64,000 bases of DNA from Desulfurellaceae bacterium bin18 (GCA_002238415.1 MPMI01000003.1:62001-126000); one strand, 5' to 3'; counted from the stretch's first letter, positions 26,070 through 35,192 are shown. The notes: generated from the letters alone by a model not told the origin. Numbers and translations: made by a program.

Positions 26070-27349
26070 GGCTTCCCCTCTTCCGGGTCTGGAACATCGA
26101 CCGGATAAGCAATCGCGTTTACCTGGGGCGTCTGCTGTCGAGCCTGATCGGTCCGGAAGGTTTTTTCGAGTTCGCGGTCCAGGACGCTTTCGGCCACATA
26201 GCCGGTAAACGCGCGCTGCACCGTACCGTCAGGGGCAAAGAGAAAACTGCTAGGTAAGGCAAACACCTGATAGCGTAGCCCAATCTCGTCCGACGGGTCG
26301 CGGCCAATGGCGTACGGGATATTGTATTTCCGGACAAAGTCCCGCACCCCGTCTTCTTCACTCTGCAAGGCAACCCCAATAACGGAAAATCCTTGGCGTT
26401 TGTACTTGTGGTACATGCGGACCAAGGCCGGCGTTTCTATGACACACGGGCCGCACCAGGTCGCCCAGAAATTGACCAGGACCACTTTGCCCTCATAGTC
26501 GGACAAACTCACCCGGTCGCCGTCAATGGTCGTCAGGGTAAAATTATAGTCTCCGTAGCTGTTTCGCACCGGCAGCGTGTCGGACGCACCCAATGAGGGA
26601 ACGCCGGTTTCTTGTGCCTCGCTGACGAGGAGTGCTTCCGGGTTCAAAAAGGTCAGCCGCGACGAGACCCAGGCGAGCTTATCCGTAAAGATGAGCAGGC
26701 CGACCAGGACGAGCAACATACCAGCCGCCACTTCCATTTGCCGCAGGTAGCCTTTCATCCCTTGGAAGAGCGACAGAAAGCCATTCAGGAAGGCGGCAGA
26801 GAGCATAAACGGGATGCCGAGCCCCAGGGAATACACCGCCAGCAGGAGAACCCCGTGACTGAGCGTTTCGGTCGTGGCGGCAATCGCCAGAATGCCGGCC
26901 AGAATCGGGCCAACACAGGGTGTCCAGCCAAAGGCAAAAAACAGTCCGGCCACAAAAGCCCGGATCATCCCAGGCTCGGCGGGCTCTTTGGAAAAGCTGC
27001 GCTGGCGGAGTAAGGCCGGGATGGGCAAGACCCCGGCCAGATGCAGGCCCAGGACCATAATGCCAAGTCCGGCGACGCCTTTCAGGATGCCCAGGTTTGA
27101 TCTGAGCAGTCCACTCACCGCAGAGGCCGAGGCGCCAAGGGCAATGAACACCAGAGAGAAACCCAATACAAAGGGTATGCTCTTGGTCAGCGCACTGGTC
27201 ATCAGTTGCGCCGAGCGTTGGCGGTCGGTGAGTTGCTCGAAACTCATGCCGGTAATAAAGGTCAAATAGCCAGGCACGATGGGCAAGACGCACGGCGAGG
27301 CAAAAGACAGAAAACCTGCCAGCAGGGCAATACCGAGTCCGATATCCAT
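26066..27349 (-). CDS. CcdA-TlpA fusion: transmembrane thiol transporter with thioredoxin domain
   Basis: A 427-residue fusion. Residues about 1-230 are the CcdA/DsbD transmembrane domain, with FASPCVLPIVPGY and GWTPCVGPILAGI carrying the two conserved Cys. A linker leads to a TlpA-like thioredoxin domain (about 290-410) with the WATWCGPCVIETP active site. CcdA moves reducing power across the membrane; fused to a thioredoxin it can deliver it to periplasmic cytochrome c maturation or oxidoreductases. Start at 27349 (MDIGLGIALLAGF) is a family-typical N-terminus, though no strong ribosome site is visible. Open frame extends to a TTG at 27415. Confidence 0.88.
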   Translation of the reverse strand: MDIGLGIALLAGFLSFASPCVLPIVPGYLTFITGMSFEQLTDRQRSAQLMTSALTKSIPFVLGFSLVFIALGASASAVSGLLRSNLGILKGVAGLGIMVLGLHLAGVLPIPALLRQRSFSKEPAEPGMIRAFVAGLFFAFGWTPCVGPILAGILAIAATTETLSHGVLLLAVYSLGLGIPFMLSAAFLNGFLSLFQGMKGYLRQMEVAAGMLLVLVGLLIFTDKLAWVSSRLTFLNPEALLVSEAQETGVPSLGASDTLPVRNSYGDYNFTLTTIDGDRVSLSDYEGKVVLVNFWATWCGPCVIETPALVRMYHKYKRQGFSVIGVALQSEEDGVRDFVRKYNIPYAIGRDPSDEIGLRYQVFALPSSFLFAPDGTVQRAFTGYVAESVLDRELEKTFRTDQARQQTPQVNAIAYPVDVPDPEEGKP

Positions 27350-27515
27350 CGTTAGCGAGCATACCATAAAACGAACGGAGGAGCGATATGGCGGGAGAGA
27401 TACACGCGTGGACAAGGGCGATGGTGTTGTTGACGGTTTCCAGATCGTAGACGGCGGGTTGGCGGGGCACGACCACGCAGCCCTGGGGCCCGGCGTCCAC
27501 CCCCCCGACGTTGGC

Positions 27516-29324
27516 CTACTCCACCAGCACCGACATCTCCACGAAGGAGGGTGTCCCGGCGGCGTGATAGACCGTGTTGGTCGCTACGCGGATATCGGCC
27601 TCACTGTCGTGCGCCAGAATGGGGTGGCCGCTGTTCGTGTTGCGGGCGCGGCGCGGGAAGTTACTGCCGACGATGTCGACCTGCAGGCGGCTGCCGGCAC
27701 GGACCGTATGGTGGATGTCCGCCAGGTTGATCGTGACGGGATAGACCGTTCCGGGTTCGAGGGGCTGCGGGTGATTGTGAGCGGGGTCGAGGATCGACTC
27801 CCGATACAGGGCGCGGGTCACCCCATCCATGAGTAACAGCGTACGCCCGTCCGGGGTGACTTCGATGAGCTTGGCAATGAAGTCGGTGTCGGGGCAGTCG
27901 GAACTCACATGGAGCGTGACCCGCACCGCACCCGCCAGCGTCAGGTCATGGGCCAGCTTCTCGCCGGTATACATCAGGCCGTAGTGCCGCAGGGCCTGTA
28001 CGGGGCGTTGGTCCACCTGGCCGGCGGTGATCAGCATGTTGCGCCCGCCGAGCGTGGGGTTCGGTTGGCGCGGATCGGAGATATACCGCCGTGGGTCCCC
28101 AGCCGGTGCCGCGCCGAGGCGGCCGTCGCCCGTCAGGAATACGCGCTGCGTTCTCGCGCCGGCCGGCGGCCAGGTCTCTGCCCGGCGCCAATCATCGGGG
28201 GTGTAGCGCTCTTCCGCCTCGGTCCACGCACGGGGCGAATAGTATACGGCCGGTTCGTCGATCAAATCGGATGGCTCGTCTTTCAGATAGTGGCCGAACC
28301 ACTCGAAATAGGGGTCGCGGGGCCAGCAGTTGGTTTGATAAATAAAATGATGCGCGTTGGGACCGATCCACAGTTTTTGCGTCCCCGTCCGCGCCTGAAT
28401 CTCCTGAAACGCCGCCAGCACGCTGGACAGAAAGATGTCGTACCAGGTGGTGGCGTGAAAGCCGGGAATCGCAATGGTACGGCGGAAACCGTGCGCCGTC
28501 CGGAACGCGTCTGGCGCCGGATGTGTGAGGAGTTCGTTCATGAACGGCTGCCAGACGGTGAAGTCCGGGTGATTCGTCAACGGCAAGCGCAGCCAGTCCT
28601 GGCAATCAATGAACGGTAGCGTGCCGTGGCTGGCGGCTTCCAGCCGCTCGTAGCAGGCGCCGGCCGAGTGGCGAGCGGATTCCATCCTGGCCGCGGTCGC
28701 GCCCGCACGGCGCATGGCGGCGTGCTGATGGGATGCCGACAAGCCGGAAATGTTCTTCGCCACCCACAGCCACAGCCGTTCCAGCTCGATCGACTGCCCT
28801 TCGTACACGACATCGTCGTAGATACTGGACGCGCCGACCTGGGCAAAAAAGGCCCGCAGCGACGGGTGCCCGGTGCTGGCAGCCGCCAAGGCGGTGGTGG
28901 CAGCCGCAGAGGAGCCCGAGACACCAACCCGCTGATTGGTCCAGGGCTGTTCCGCGATCCACTCCAGCGTGTCGTACCCGTCGGCTGCATCGTCGGCATA
29001 GACGCGGTCTTCTCCCTGTGAGGCGTAGCGGCCGCGCGCATCCTGATACACGGCCGCATAGCCGTGATCGACGATGGCCTGCCAGCCGCGCAGGATGGGA
29101 CCGTACATCGGTGCGGCCGCACTGGGCACCCAGCCCTGGGCCGGATCGGTCACCGCCTCGCCCGCTGGGGTCGTGATGCCGTAGGGCGTACGGTGCACGA
29201 GGACGGGAAAGCGCGGACCCCCGTCGGCCGGCAGAAACACAAAGGTGTTGAGGGTGACCCCGTCGCGCATGGCCACATCCGTCTGAAAACCGCGCGTGCC
29301 GCGCTGTTCGTCGACAATCTTCAT
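27516..29324 (-). CDS. CocE/NonD family hydrolase (X-Pro dipeptidyl-peptidase S15-like)
   Basis: A 602-residue alpha/beta hydrolase. RDGVTLNTFVFLPADGG starts the fold; VGVSGSSAAATTALAAAST carries the nucleophile Ser (GxSxxA). The C-terminal jelly-roll is typical of the X-Pro dipeptidyl-peptidase group (VTLHVSSDCPDTDFIAKL, GSRLQVDIVGSNFPRRARN). These enzymes cleave esters or N-terminal X-Pro dipeptides; cocaine esterase is a relative. AGGGGCATCA precedes the ATG. The 166 bases between it and the CcdA-TlpA gene hold no convincing gene. Confidence 0.88.
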   Translation of the reverse strand: MKIVDEQRGTRGFQTDVAMRDGVTLNTFVFLPADGGPRFPVLVHRTPYGITTPAGEAVTDPAQGWVPSAAAPMYGPILRGWQAIVDHGYAAVYQDARGRYASQGEDRVYADDAADGYDTLEWIAEQPWTNQRVGVSGSSAAATTALAAASTGHPSLRAFFAQVGASSIYDDVVYEGQSIELERLWLWVAKNISGLSASHQHAAMRRAGATAARMESARHSAGACYERLEAASHGTLPFIDCQDWLRLPLTNHPDFTVWQPFMNELLTHPAPDAFRTAHGFRRTIAIPGFHATTWYDIFLSSVLAAFQEIQARTGTQKLWIGPNAHHFIYQTNCWPRDPYFEWFGHYLKDEPSDLIDEPAVYYSPRAWTEAEERYTPDDWRRAETWPPAGARTQRVFLTGDGRLGAAPAGDPRRYISDPRQPNPTLGGRNMLITAGQVDQRPVQALRHYGLMYTGEKLAHDLTLAGAVRVTLHVSSDCPDTDFIAKLIEVTPDGRTLLLMDGVTRALYRESILDPAHNHPQPLEPGTVYPVTINLADIHHTVRAGSRLQVDIVGSNFPRRARNTNSGHPILAHDSEADIRVATNTVYHAAGTPSFVEMSVLVE

Positions 29325-29492
29325 GATTGATGCCCCTGGTGTTGCCCGTCGGCGACGAGGAGACCGGGCGCGGGATGTCTCAGCAGGTCCGAGATGATCC
29401 CTTATACTATATAAAAATGGTGGAGAAAATGAGGGGGATCATAAGGCAGGTTTTATAAAAGTCTATATATTTCATATGTTTATATTTTTATC

Positions 29493-29582
29493 TGGCGGAG
29501 AGGGGGGGATTCGAACCCCCGATACCCGAAGGTATACACGATTTCGAGTCGTGCGCGATCAACCGGACTCTGCCACCTCTCC
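29493..29582 (-). tRNA. tRNA-Ser (anticodon CGA)
   Basis: A complete cloverleaf on the minus strand. The acceptor GGAGAGG pairs with CCTCTCC, followed by G and an encoded CCA at 29495-29493. The anticodon arm is CACGA-CTCGAAA-TCGTG, giving anticodon CGA. A long variable arm (TATACCTTCGGGTATC) and a GGGGGTTCGAATCCCCC T-arm mark it as a class II tRNA, serine. It lies 26 bases downstream of tadA in the same direction. Confidence 0.97.
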
Positions 29583-29608
29583 TACTCCTGAACGAAGCTT
29601 GCCCCTCA

Positions 29609-30115
29609 CTATAGGCGATTTCCAGATAAGCGCAAAGACGGGTCAGCCCTTGTGACGCGCTGCCGCTTCTCCCGGAAAAAGCCTTGGAGGAGCGTTCGAC
29701 ACTCCTCTTCACAGACCCCACTCGTGATGTCCAGGCGGTGATTCAGACGGGTATCCAGGGCAATATTATACAGCGATCCCGCGGCACCGGCTTTGGGGTC
29801 AAAACAGCCGAAAACGAGGCGTTTGACCCGTGCGTACAGTAATGCCCCCATGCACATGAGACACGGCTCTACCGTTGTGTACAGCGTCGCATCTACCAGC
29901 CTGTAATTCTTCATATACAGCGCGGCGTGCCGCACGGCTTGGATTTCCGCATGAGCCGTCGGGTCGGTAGTTGCAATAGGCGTATTATGGCCCCGGCCGA
30001 TGATCTGCTCGTCCAGGACTACGACCGCACCAATCGGCACTTCGTCGGCGGCTTCTGCCAGGGCGGCTTCTGCCAAGGCGGCTTGCATCCAGGCTCTATC
30101 CTGTTCAGTGTGCAT
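29609..30115 (-). CDS. tadA: tRNA-specific adenosine deaminase (A34 to I34)
   Basis: Zinc-dependent deaminase that makes inosine at the wobble position of tRNA-Arg(ACG). AHAEIQAVRHAA gives the zinc His and the catalytic Glu, and EPCLMCMGALLYARVK gives the two zinc Cys. The 168-residue form starting at 30115 (MHTEQDRAWMQAALAEA) matches the family length; the frame is open to 30271 but that part overlaps the upstream gene. The N-terminal helix holds a small AEAALAEAA duplication. Overlaps the end of the MBL gene by 11 bases. Confidence 0.93.
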   Translation of the reverse strand: MHTEQDRAWMQAALAEAALAEAADEVPIGAVVVLDEQIIGRGHNTPIATTDPTAHAEIQAVRHAALYMKNYRLVDATLYTTVEPCLMCMGALLYARVKRLVFGCFDPKAGAAGSLYNIALDTRLNHRLDITSGVCEEECRTLLQGFFREKRQRVTRADPSLRLSGNRL

Positions 30116-31673
30116 GAACAACTCGGCGCAGTTCTTCCAGCGTTCCGACTCCTCCCCGGCTGCCGACAATGCTCTCAACCGCGAGGTCGTAGCTCTCAAT
30201 GGCATTGAGGAGGTCCCGAGCCCAATCGGCAACCTGTCGGACGGCTCCCGGCGTAAACAGGTCAGCCACAAAAAGGAGGCGTTCCTCGGGCAGATAGACG
30301 ATCAACATGCCGTCTACATGAACGGTCTCAATCGGGTAGACAATCACCACCCGATTTTCATCCACGAAAAACTTGCGTTCATTCCTGACCGCTTCAATCA
30401 CCGCAATTCTCGGGCGACGCTGGAGGCTGTCCGGGACTTGGGTATGCAGTGCCCGAAAGGCGTCTTGGAAGAGTGGAACGTTCAGCGCACTGGTCACCAC
30501 AATTGTATCGGCGGCCACATAGGTCCGTAGCCCACCCGCGTGCTCACTATGAAAATGCGTATTCACAACAAACCGGACCGGCTTGGTCGGAAAGCGCTGG
30601 CGTAAGGTGTCCAGCACCGCGCGTGAGTGCGCGTCGTCCTGGGGGGCCTCAACCACAATCAGGTATTCGCCCATCTCAACCGCCAGGCTCTGATACCGTC
30701 CCCCGACAATATGCATCACGCCTGGGGCAAGGTCACGCAACGCGAGCGTTGAATCCGGCATATCGACCGATCGACCCTGCGCAATCTGACGCAGCACCCA
30801 GTGAGAACTCTGTTCTCCGCGGGCTCCATCCCACTCTTCCGGGTGCTCGATCTCTTCTGGAATACTGAAGTCCACGGGGGAAAGATCGACATCGTTCTGA
30901 ATGACTTCAACATGTTCCACCATGATGGTCTGGCCGTCGACCCGATAGATGCGTTCAAACGGGAGTTTCAACTTCCCGACCTGACGCCAGTCGGAAAAAA
31001 ACACTTCGTTCTGCACATCGCCGTACAAAGGATCGTCTTCGACAAAGACGACCTTGGTCAGCAGTCGCGTTTCCGAGTCGATGGCCAGCAGAACGAGCTG
31101 CGTATTATCGTTAAATGAGACAACCACCTGGCGGCGACCATGAATCGTTTGATCCATCAGACGCAGAAAGGAGTCCGAACGACTCAGGGCATGAATCAGG
31201 ATGGAGACGGGCGAACGGCGCAACTCCTTGTGGCGGGCGGCAATCCGGGCGGCCGACATGGCCCGGTGGCATGAGCCCTCAAAGCCGTCGCAGCCGAGTA
31301 TGGCTCCGTCGAGTCCGTTCATGATCTCGGTGTAGGCCCAGGTTTCCTGGAAGGGATAGACCAGCGTGCGCTCCCACTCATAGCGCACGCGGCCCTTCTC
31401 CAGGTCTCGGAAGAGCACGTAACGAAATTCCGACACCTTCCGGGGCCCGGCTCCGGGACGCGGACTCAGGTCGGGCTCAAAATTCTCGCCATGACTGATA
31501 ATACGCTGACTTTTGAGGTCTAGCAGGACGGGCCGTTCGCCAATGGCGAGCACGGCCGAATTCACAAAAACCTTGGCGGGTTGGGCGGAGGCAGGAGCAA
31601 GGCCAAAGAGCAGTGGCAGACAGACTCCCCAGACCAGACGTATCGCCATGCTGATGATAACCCGTTTTTTCAT
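30105..31673 (-). CDS. Exported MBL-fold metallo-hydrolase
   Basis: A 522-residue protein with a Sec signal peptide (LVWGVCLPLLFGLAPASA-QP). The N-terminal half (about 30-290) is a beta-rich region with no named family, and the C-terminal half is a metallo-beta-lactamase fold with FVVNTHFHSEHAGGLRTYV. The zinc motif reads HFHSEH where HxHxDH is expected, so the Asp is replaced by Glu, a change seen in some quinoprotein-associated relatives. The late IVYLPEERLLFVADLF strand fits the fold. An internal ATG at 31649 is an alternative start. It is upstream of, and overlapping, tadA. Confidence 0.82.
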   Translation of the reverse strand: MKKRVIISMAIRLVWGVCLPLLFGLAPASAQPAKVFVNSAVLAIGERPVLLDLKSQRIISHGENFEPDLSPRPGAGPRKVSEFRYVLFRDLEKGRVRYEWERTLVYPFQETWAYTEIMNGLDGAILGCDGFEGSCHRAMSAARIAARHKELRRSPVSILIHALSRSDSFLRLMDQTIHGRRQVVVSFNDNTQLVLLAIDSETRLLTKVVFVEDDPLYGDVQNEVFFSDWRQVGKLKLPFERIYRVDGQTIMVEHVEVIQNDVDLSPVDFSIPEEIEHPEEWDGARGEQSSHWVLRQIAQGRSVDMPDSTLALRDLAPGVMHIVGGRYQSLAVEMGEYLIVVEAPQDDAHSRAVLDTLRQRFPTKPVRFVVNTHFHSEHAGGLRTYVAADTIVVTSALNVPLFQDAFRALHTQVPDSLQRRPRIAVIEAVRNERKFFVDENRVVIVYPIETVHVDGMLIVYLPEERLLFVADLFTPGAVRQVADWARDLLNAIESYDLAVESIVGSRGGVGTLEELRRVVHAH

Positions 31674-31836
31674 TCGGACTCTGTGTTCCCGGGGTTTGCT
31701 CGACTTTTGCAGCGTTTACTCTCACGAGGCAGTGGGGAAAATCCAGCCTGGATGCGCACCACGCCTCCACGCCCACAGGGACGGCTGCTCCACCGCCCCC
31801 GAGGTGCGTCGCCCGAGAGAAAGAGGGAAAAGTGGG

Positions 31837-32460
31837 CTAACCGGTCAGACCAATCCGGACCTCTTCGTAACTCGGGCGGCTCTTTAACCGCTCGGCCCAG
31901 GCCGCGACGTGTGGAAACGGACTGAGGTCGATGCCTAATTTGTCACACAGCCCAAGAAACGGGGTAAAGGTGAGGTCGGCCAGGCTGTAGTCGCCCATGA
32001 GATAGTCTTGGTTCTGGAGGCGTTCTTCGAGTTGCGGAAAGAGCGCATTGATTTGGTCTGTATTCCGGGCCATGCGTGCCGGGTCTTGCTCCGCTTTGGG
32101 CTTCCGGCTGGTGTAGAGCAGGCGAATGATCGGCGGCACGAACTGGCTGTTACACAGTTCGATGAGCAGCCGCATTTCAGCCTTGGCGGCCGGCGCCGAC
32201 GGGGAGAGGGCCGGTGTGGGGTAGGTGTCTTCCAAATACTCGTTACAGATGGCCGACTCATAAACCCAGGCGCCTTCTTCGACCAGCACTGGAACCTTCC
32301 CGTACGGGTTAATCGAAAGAAACCACGGTTCTTTTTGTTCTTTGCTCGGCAGGTCTATCAGAATGCGATCAAAGTCGAGCGCTTTTTCTTTGAGAACAAT
32401 CCTTGTTCTCATGGCGAACGGTCAAGGCAGATAGTCGAACAGCTTTCTTTTGATAGTCAT
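31837..32460 (-). CDS. Glutathione S-transferase, probable selenoprotein (in-frame UGA at codon 13)
   Basis: GST-like protein: thioredoxin-fold N-terminus (RIVLKEKALDFDRILIDLP, NPYGKVPVLVEEGAWVYES, the cis-Pro loop) and an all-helical C-terminus (DYSLADLTFTPFLGLCDKLG). Without the upstream part, the frame from ATG 32412 lacks beta-strand 1 and the catalytic residue. Reading upstream in the same frame reaches an ATG at 32460 with AGGAG at the right spacing. It gives MTIKRKLFDYLP, then one TGA (32424-32422), then PFAMRTRIVLKEK, exactly the GST strand-1 pattern with the TGA at the catalytic Ser/Cys position. A hairpin fitting a bacterial SECIS follows. I infer Sec at residue 13 of 207. Conventional gene callers would start at 32412. 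Confidence 0.8.
32391..32411 (-). promoter_or_regulatory. Predicted bacterial SECIS element
   Basis: On the coding strand, TGAGAACA, loop AGGAT, TGTTCTCA form a perfect 8-bp stem, starting 10 bases after the UGA and with the loop 18 bases after it. A G at the second loop position and this spacing fit the rules described for bacterial SECIS elements (G among the first two loop bases, loop about 16-37 bases from UGA). The hairpin lies within the coding region, as expected. Confidence 0.7.
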
Positions 32461-32575
32461 ACCTGGCTCCTCTCCATATTACACACGGACCTCTTTCAAT
32501 ACTGACCCTAGAAAGACCACGGAGCTACGTCAAGCCTGTCTGTCCAGCGAGCGAACATCTCTCCCAAGGTGGTCT

Positions 32576-33040
32576 CTAAATATCATACATCGGCACGTGT
32601 GACTCGTGGCGGCGACTGGCTTCGGCTCGTTGACACATCTCCGCCACACTCACTCGGGCAAAGGCGGCGGCGATGGCCTCACCGACTTCCAACATAATAC
32701 TGCGCAGCCAGCAATATTCGAGACTGGCACAGTCCGCACATTTGGCCGGGTTTGCGTCGGCCACACACGGTAAGGGGACCAGTGGACCGTCCACCGCCCA
32801 GACGACCGTCTGTAACGAGATGGTCTGCGGGTCGCCCGATAAGGTATACCCTCCGGCCTTGCCACGCGTACTCTGGACAAGCCCTACTCGCTTCAGGGCG
32901 AGCAGCACTTGTTCCAGAAATTTCTTGGGAATGCGCCCTCGACGTGCAATCTCCTGAATAGACAACACATCAGGGGCGCCGGGCGCCCCCATACAGGCTA
33001 GCGCCCTGAGAGCATATTCGCCTTTCTTCGAGATTTTCAT
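32576..33040 (-). CDS. Rrf2 family transcriptional regulator
   Basis: A 154-residue winged-helix regulator of the IscR/NsrR/CymR group. MKISKKGEYALRALACMG starts helix 1, LSIQEIARRGRIPKKFLEQV is the recognition region, and VGLVQSTRGKAGGYTLSG is the wing. Cysteines in PCVADANPAKCADCASLEYC match the 3-Cys cluster for a [2Fe-2S] centre, so it can probably sense redox or Fe-S status. It is divergent from the sulfite/nitrite reductase gene with 188 bases between, and a dyad lies in that region, so it is a likely regulator of that gene. Confidence 0.88.
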   Translation of the reverse strand: MKISKKGEYALRALACMGAPGAPDVLSIQEIARRGRIPKKFLEQVLLALKRVGLVQSTRGKAGGYTLSGDPQTISLQTVVWAVDGPLVPLPCVADANPAKCADCASLEYCWLRSIMLEVGEAIAAAFARVSVAEMCQRAEASRRHESHVPMYDI

Positions 33041-33118
33041 AAACCCCTACTTATTTAGTAGACAATATCCTTCTTGGTCAATCCCCATGTATTTCCAGAG
33101 TTTTTACTCGAAGGGTGC

Positions 33119-33146
33119 TTGACAGGCAGGAATAAATATCTATAGG
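33119..33146 (+). promoter_or_regulatory. Sigma-70-type promoter for the sulfite/nitrite reductase gene
   Basis: TTGACA at 33119-33124 and TATAGG at 33141-33146 are separated by 16 bases. They lie 83 bases before the ATG at 33229. The hexamers agree well with the housekeeping consensus (6/6 and 4/6). Confidence 0.6.
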
Positions 33147-33152
33147 TAGGCA

Positions 33153-33191
33153 CTTAAAACTATAAAAACCATAGACTTAATAGAGTTTAAG
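33153..33191 (+). promoter_or_regulatory. Operator-like dyad in the reductase leader
   Basis: CTTAAAACTAT at 33153-33163 and ATAGAGTTTAAG at 33180-33191 form an imperfect inverted repeat, enclosing a second CTAT/ATAG dyad. The AT-rich dyad just downstream of the promoter is a candidate binding site for the divergent Rrf2 regulator. This assignment is inference. Confidence 0.4.
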
Positions 33192-33228
33192 ATCTCATAC
33201 TGAACAACTGACTCCGAGGAGACCAAGC

Positions 33229-35037
33229 ATGCATACAGCAGGCGACCAGAGGGGACATGCAGGCACACTTGAGAACCCTGAAGTGCGCCCGCATATTCCC
33301 GGCCGTGTCATTCCTATTCTCGAAAGGGAATTCAACGATTTTGATGCCGACGCGCAAAGGTTCCTTGATGGGGAGATAGACCGTCAGACATTTATGGGTT
33401 TCCGGCTCCGCCAGGGTGTCTATGGACAACGGCAGCCGGACGTCCAGATGATCCGGGTCAAGCTCCCTTTCGGTGGATTCACGCCGGACCAGTTCGACAC
33501 TTTTGCCGAGATAGCCGAAACTTATGCACCTCTTAAAAAAGGCCACATTACCACCCGGCAAAATGTCCAGTTCCATTTCATTCCCCTGTTAGAAGCCGCA
33601 CGGATACTGCGAAAGCTTGGCGACGCCGGTTTGTCGACGCGGGAGGCGTGCGGCAACACGGTCCGGAATGTGGTGTGTGATCCCTTTGCCGGTGTCGACC
33701 CGGACGAGGCATTTGACCCCACCCCATACGTGGGCGCACTGGTCCGCTATTTCATTCGGAACGAACTGACCCAGACTCTTCCCCGAAAATTCAAGGTCGC
33801 CTTCTCCAGTACCGAGAAAGATCGTGCGGTGACGGGCATCCACGATCTGGGTTTTATTCCCCGTCTCAAAGACGGTCGCAAGGGTTTCCGCGTCTATACC
33901 GGCGGGGGGACATCGATTCTACCTCGGGTGGGCCGTGTTTTGTATGACTTTGTTGGGCTGAACGACTATCTCAAAGTCGCGGAAGCGGTCATCCGTATTT
34001 TTGACCGACAAGACGAGTTGCGTCAAAACCGCTCCCGCGCCCGGATGAAATTCTTTATCGATCGGATTGGTCTGGAGGCATTTCGCGCGCTCGTTGACGC
34101 GGAGATGCAAGGCGACTGGGTCAACAAGCGCGACCTTGACCCCGAGCTCCTGCAATGGAACGACAACGAAGAAGAGCGGGCTCCGCGAGCCCCCATCAAG
34201 CCCGGTAGCCCGAACGGCGACCCTCAGGAGTTCGCCCGCTGGGCTGCGGCCAATGTGCAGCCGCAACGCCAGGAGGGATTTTCGACTGCAGAAGTGAAAA
34301 TCCCTCAGGGGAATCTGACGCCGGAACAGTTCCGCGGCGTGGCCCAGATCGTGCGCGGGTTCACCGGGGGTCACGCTCGAACATCGGACGAACAGAACGT
34401 CGTGCTGCGTTGGGTTCGGAATGAGAGCCTATACGATGTGTGGAGGCGATTGCAGGCAATCGGTCTGGGCGATGCCGGGGCACACCAGATCAATGACCTC
34501 GTGAGTTGTCCTGGGACTGACAGTTGCAAGCTCGGCATTACAAACTCCATGGGACTGGCGCGAGCCATTCAACAGCGAGTTGAAGCCCTTGCCATCGATG
34601 ATCCGCTTACCAAAAAAATCCATATCAAGATAAGCGGCTGTCCCAACGGCTGTGGACGCCACCATATTGCCGATATCGGCTTTTACGGCGCGGCCATGAA
34701 GTTCGACAAGCATCAGGTCCCCGCCTATATCGTCATGCTGGGCGGCCAATACGATGCGGGCCAGGTCCGTATGGGCCAACGTCTGGATGTCCGTGTTCCG
34801 GCAAAACGCGTCCCCGAGGCGGTCGAACGATTCGTCCGGCATTATCAGGCGTATCGCCACGCGTGCGAGGCGTTCGCCGCCTTCGTCGAGCGCGTGGGAA
34901 TCGGTCCGTTTGAAGGTCTGATCACAGATCTCTCACTTCCGGTGACGTTTGACGATAGGCATATGCACGAGTTTATCGATTGGAACCAGAATCGGGTCTA
35001 TAAACTCGAACGCGGCGAGGGCGAGTGCACGGCCTAG
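33229..35037 (+). CDS. Siroheme nitrite/sulfite reductase
   Basis: A 602-residue assimilatory nitrite/sulfite reductase (NirA/CysI type), six-electron reduction of nitrite to ammonia or sulfite to sulfide. The [4Fe-4S]-siroheme cysteines are seen as CPGTDSC (Cys427, Cys433) and CPNGC (Cys471, Cys475). Two ferrodoxin-like halves are visible, each with a VKLPFGGFTPDQF or VKIPQGNLTPEQF start, and RQNVQFHFIPLLEA and EQNVVLRWVRNES pair as siroheme-binding segments. The substrate cannot be fixed from sequence. Nearby cysK and msrB make sulfite a reasonable choice. GAGGAG precedes the ATG. Promoter and dyad upstream; the Rrf2 regulator is divergent. Confidence 0.9.
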   Translation: MHTAGDQRGHAGTLENPEVRPHIPGRVIPILEREFNDFDADAQRFLDGEIDRQTFMGFRLRQGVYGQRQPDVQMIRVKLPFGGFTPDQFDTFAEIAETYAPLKKGHITTRQNVQFHFIPLLEAARILRKLGDAGLSTREACGNTVRNVVCDPFAGVDPDEAFDPTPYVGALVRYFIRNELTQTLPRKFKVAFSSTEKDRAVTGIHDLGFIPRLKDGRKGFRVYTGGGTSILPRVGRVLYDFVGLNDYLKVAEAVIRIFDRQDELRQNRSRARMKFFIDRIGLEAFRALVDAEMQGDWVNKRDLDPELLQWNDNEEERAPRAPIKPGSPNGDPQEFARWAAANVQPQRQEGFSTAEVKIPQGNLTPEQFRGVAQIVRGFTGGHARTSDEQNVVLRWVRNESLYDVWRRLQAIGLGDAGAHQINDLVSCPGTDSCKLGITNSMGLARAIQQRVEALAIDDPLTKKIHIKISGCPNGCGRHHIADIGFYGAAMKFDKHQVPAYIVMLGGQYDAGQVRMGQRLDVRVPAKRVPEAVERFVRHYQAYRHACEAFAAFVERVGIGPFEGLITDLSLPVTFDDRHMHEFIDWNQNRVYKLERGEGECTA

Positions 35038-35192
35038 ACACTCTTCAACCGTCAAACCTGACGCAGAGTCGCTGAAACGGAGTGAGCAAAAAGCGCGGTA
35101 TGCACTGCGTTCTGGAGAGCGGCCGTTTTGAGCGCGAATACCGCGCGAACTTTTACCGGAATGGCGAGGGCATTGCCGGCGTTTCCCCCGCG

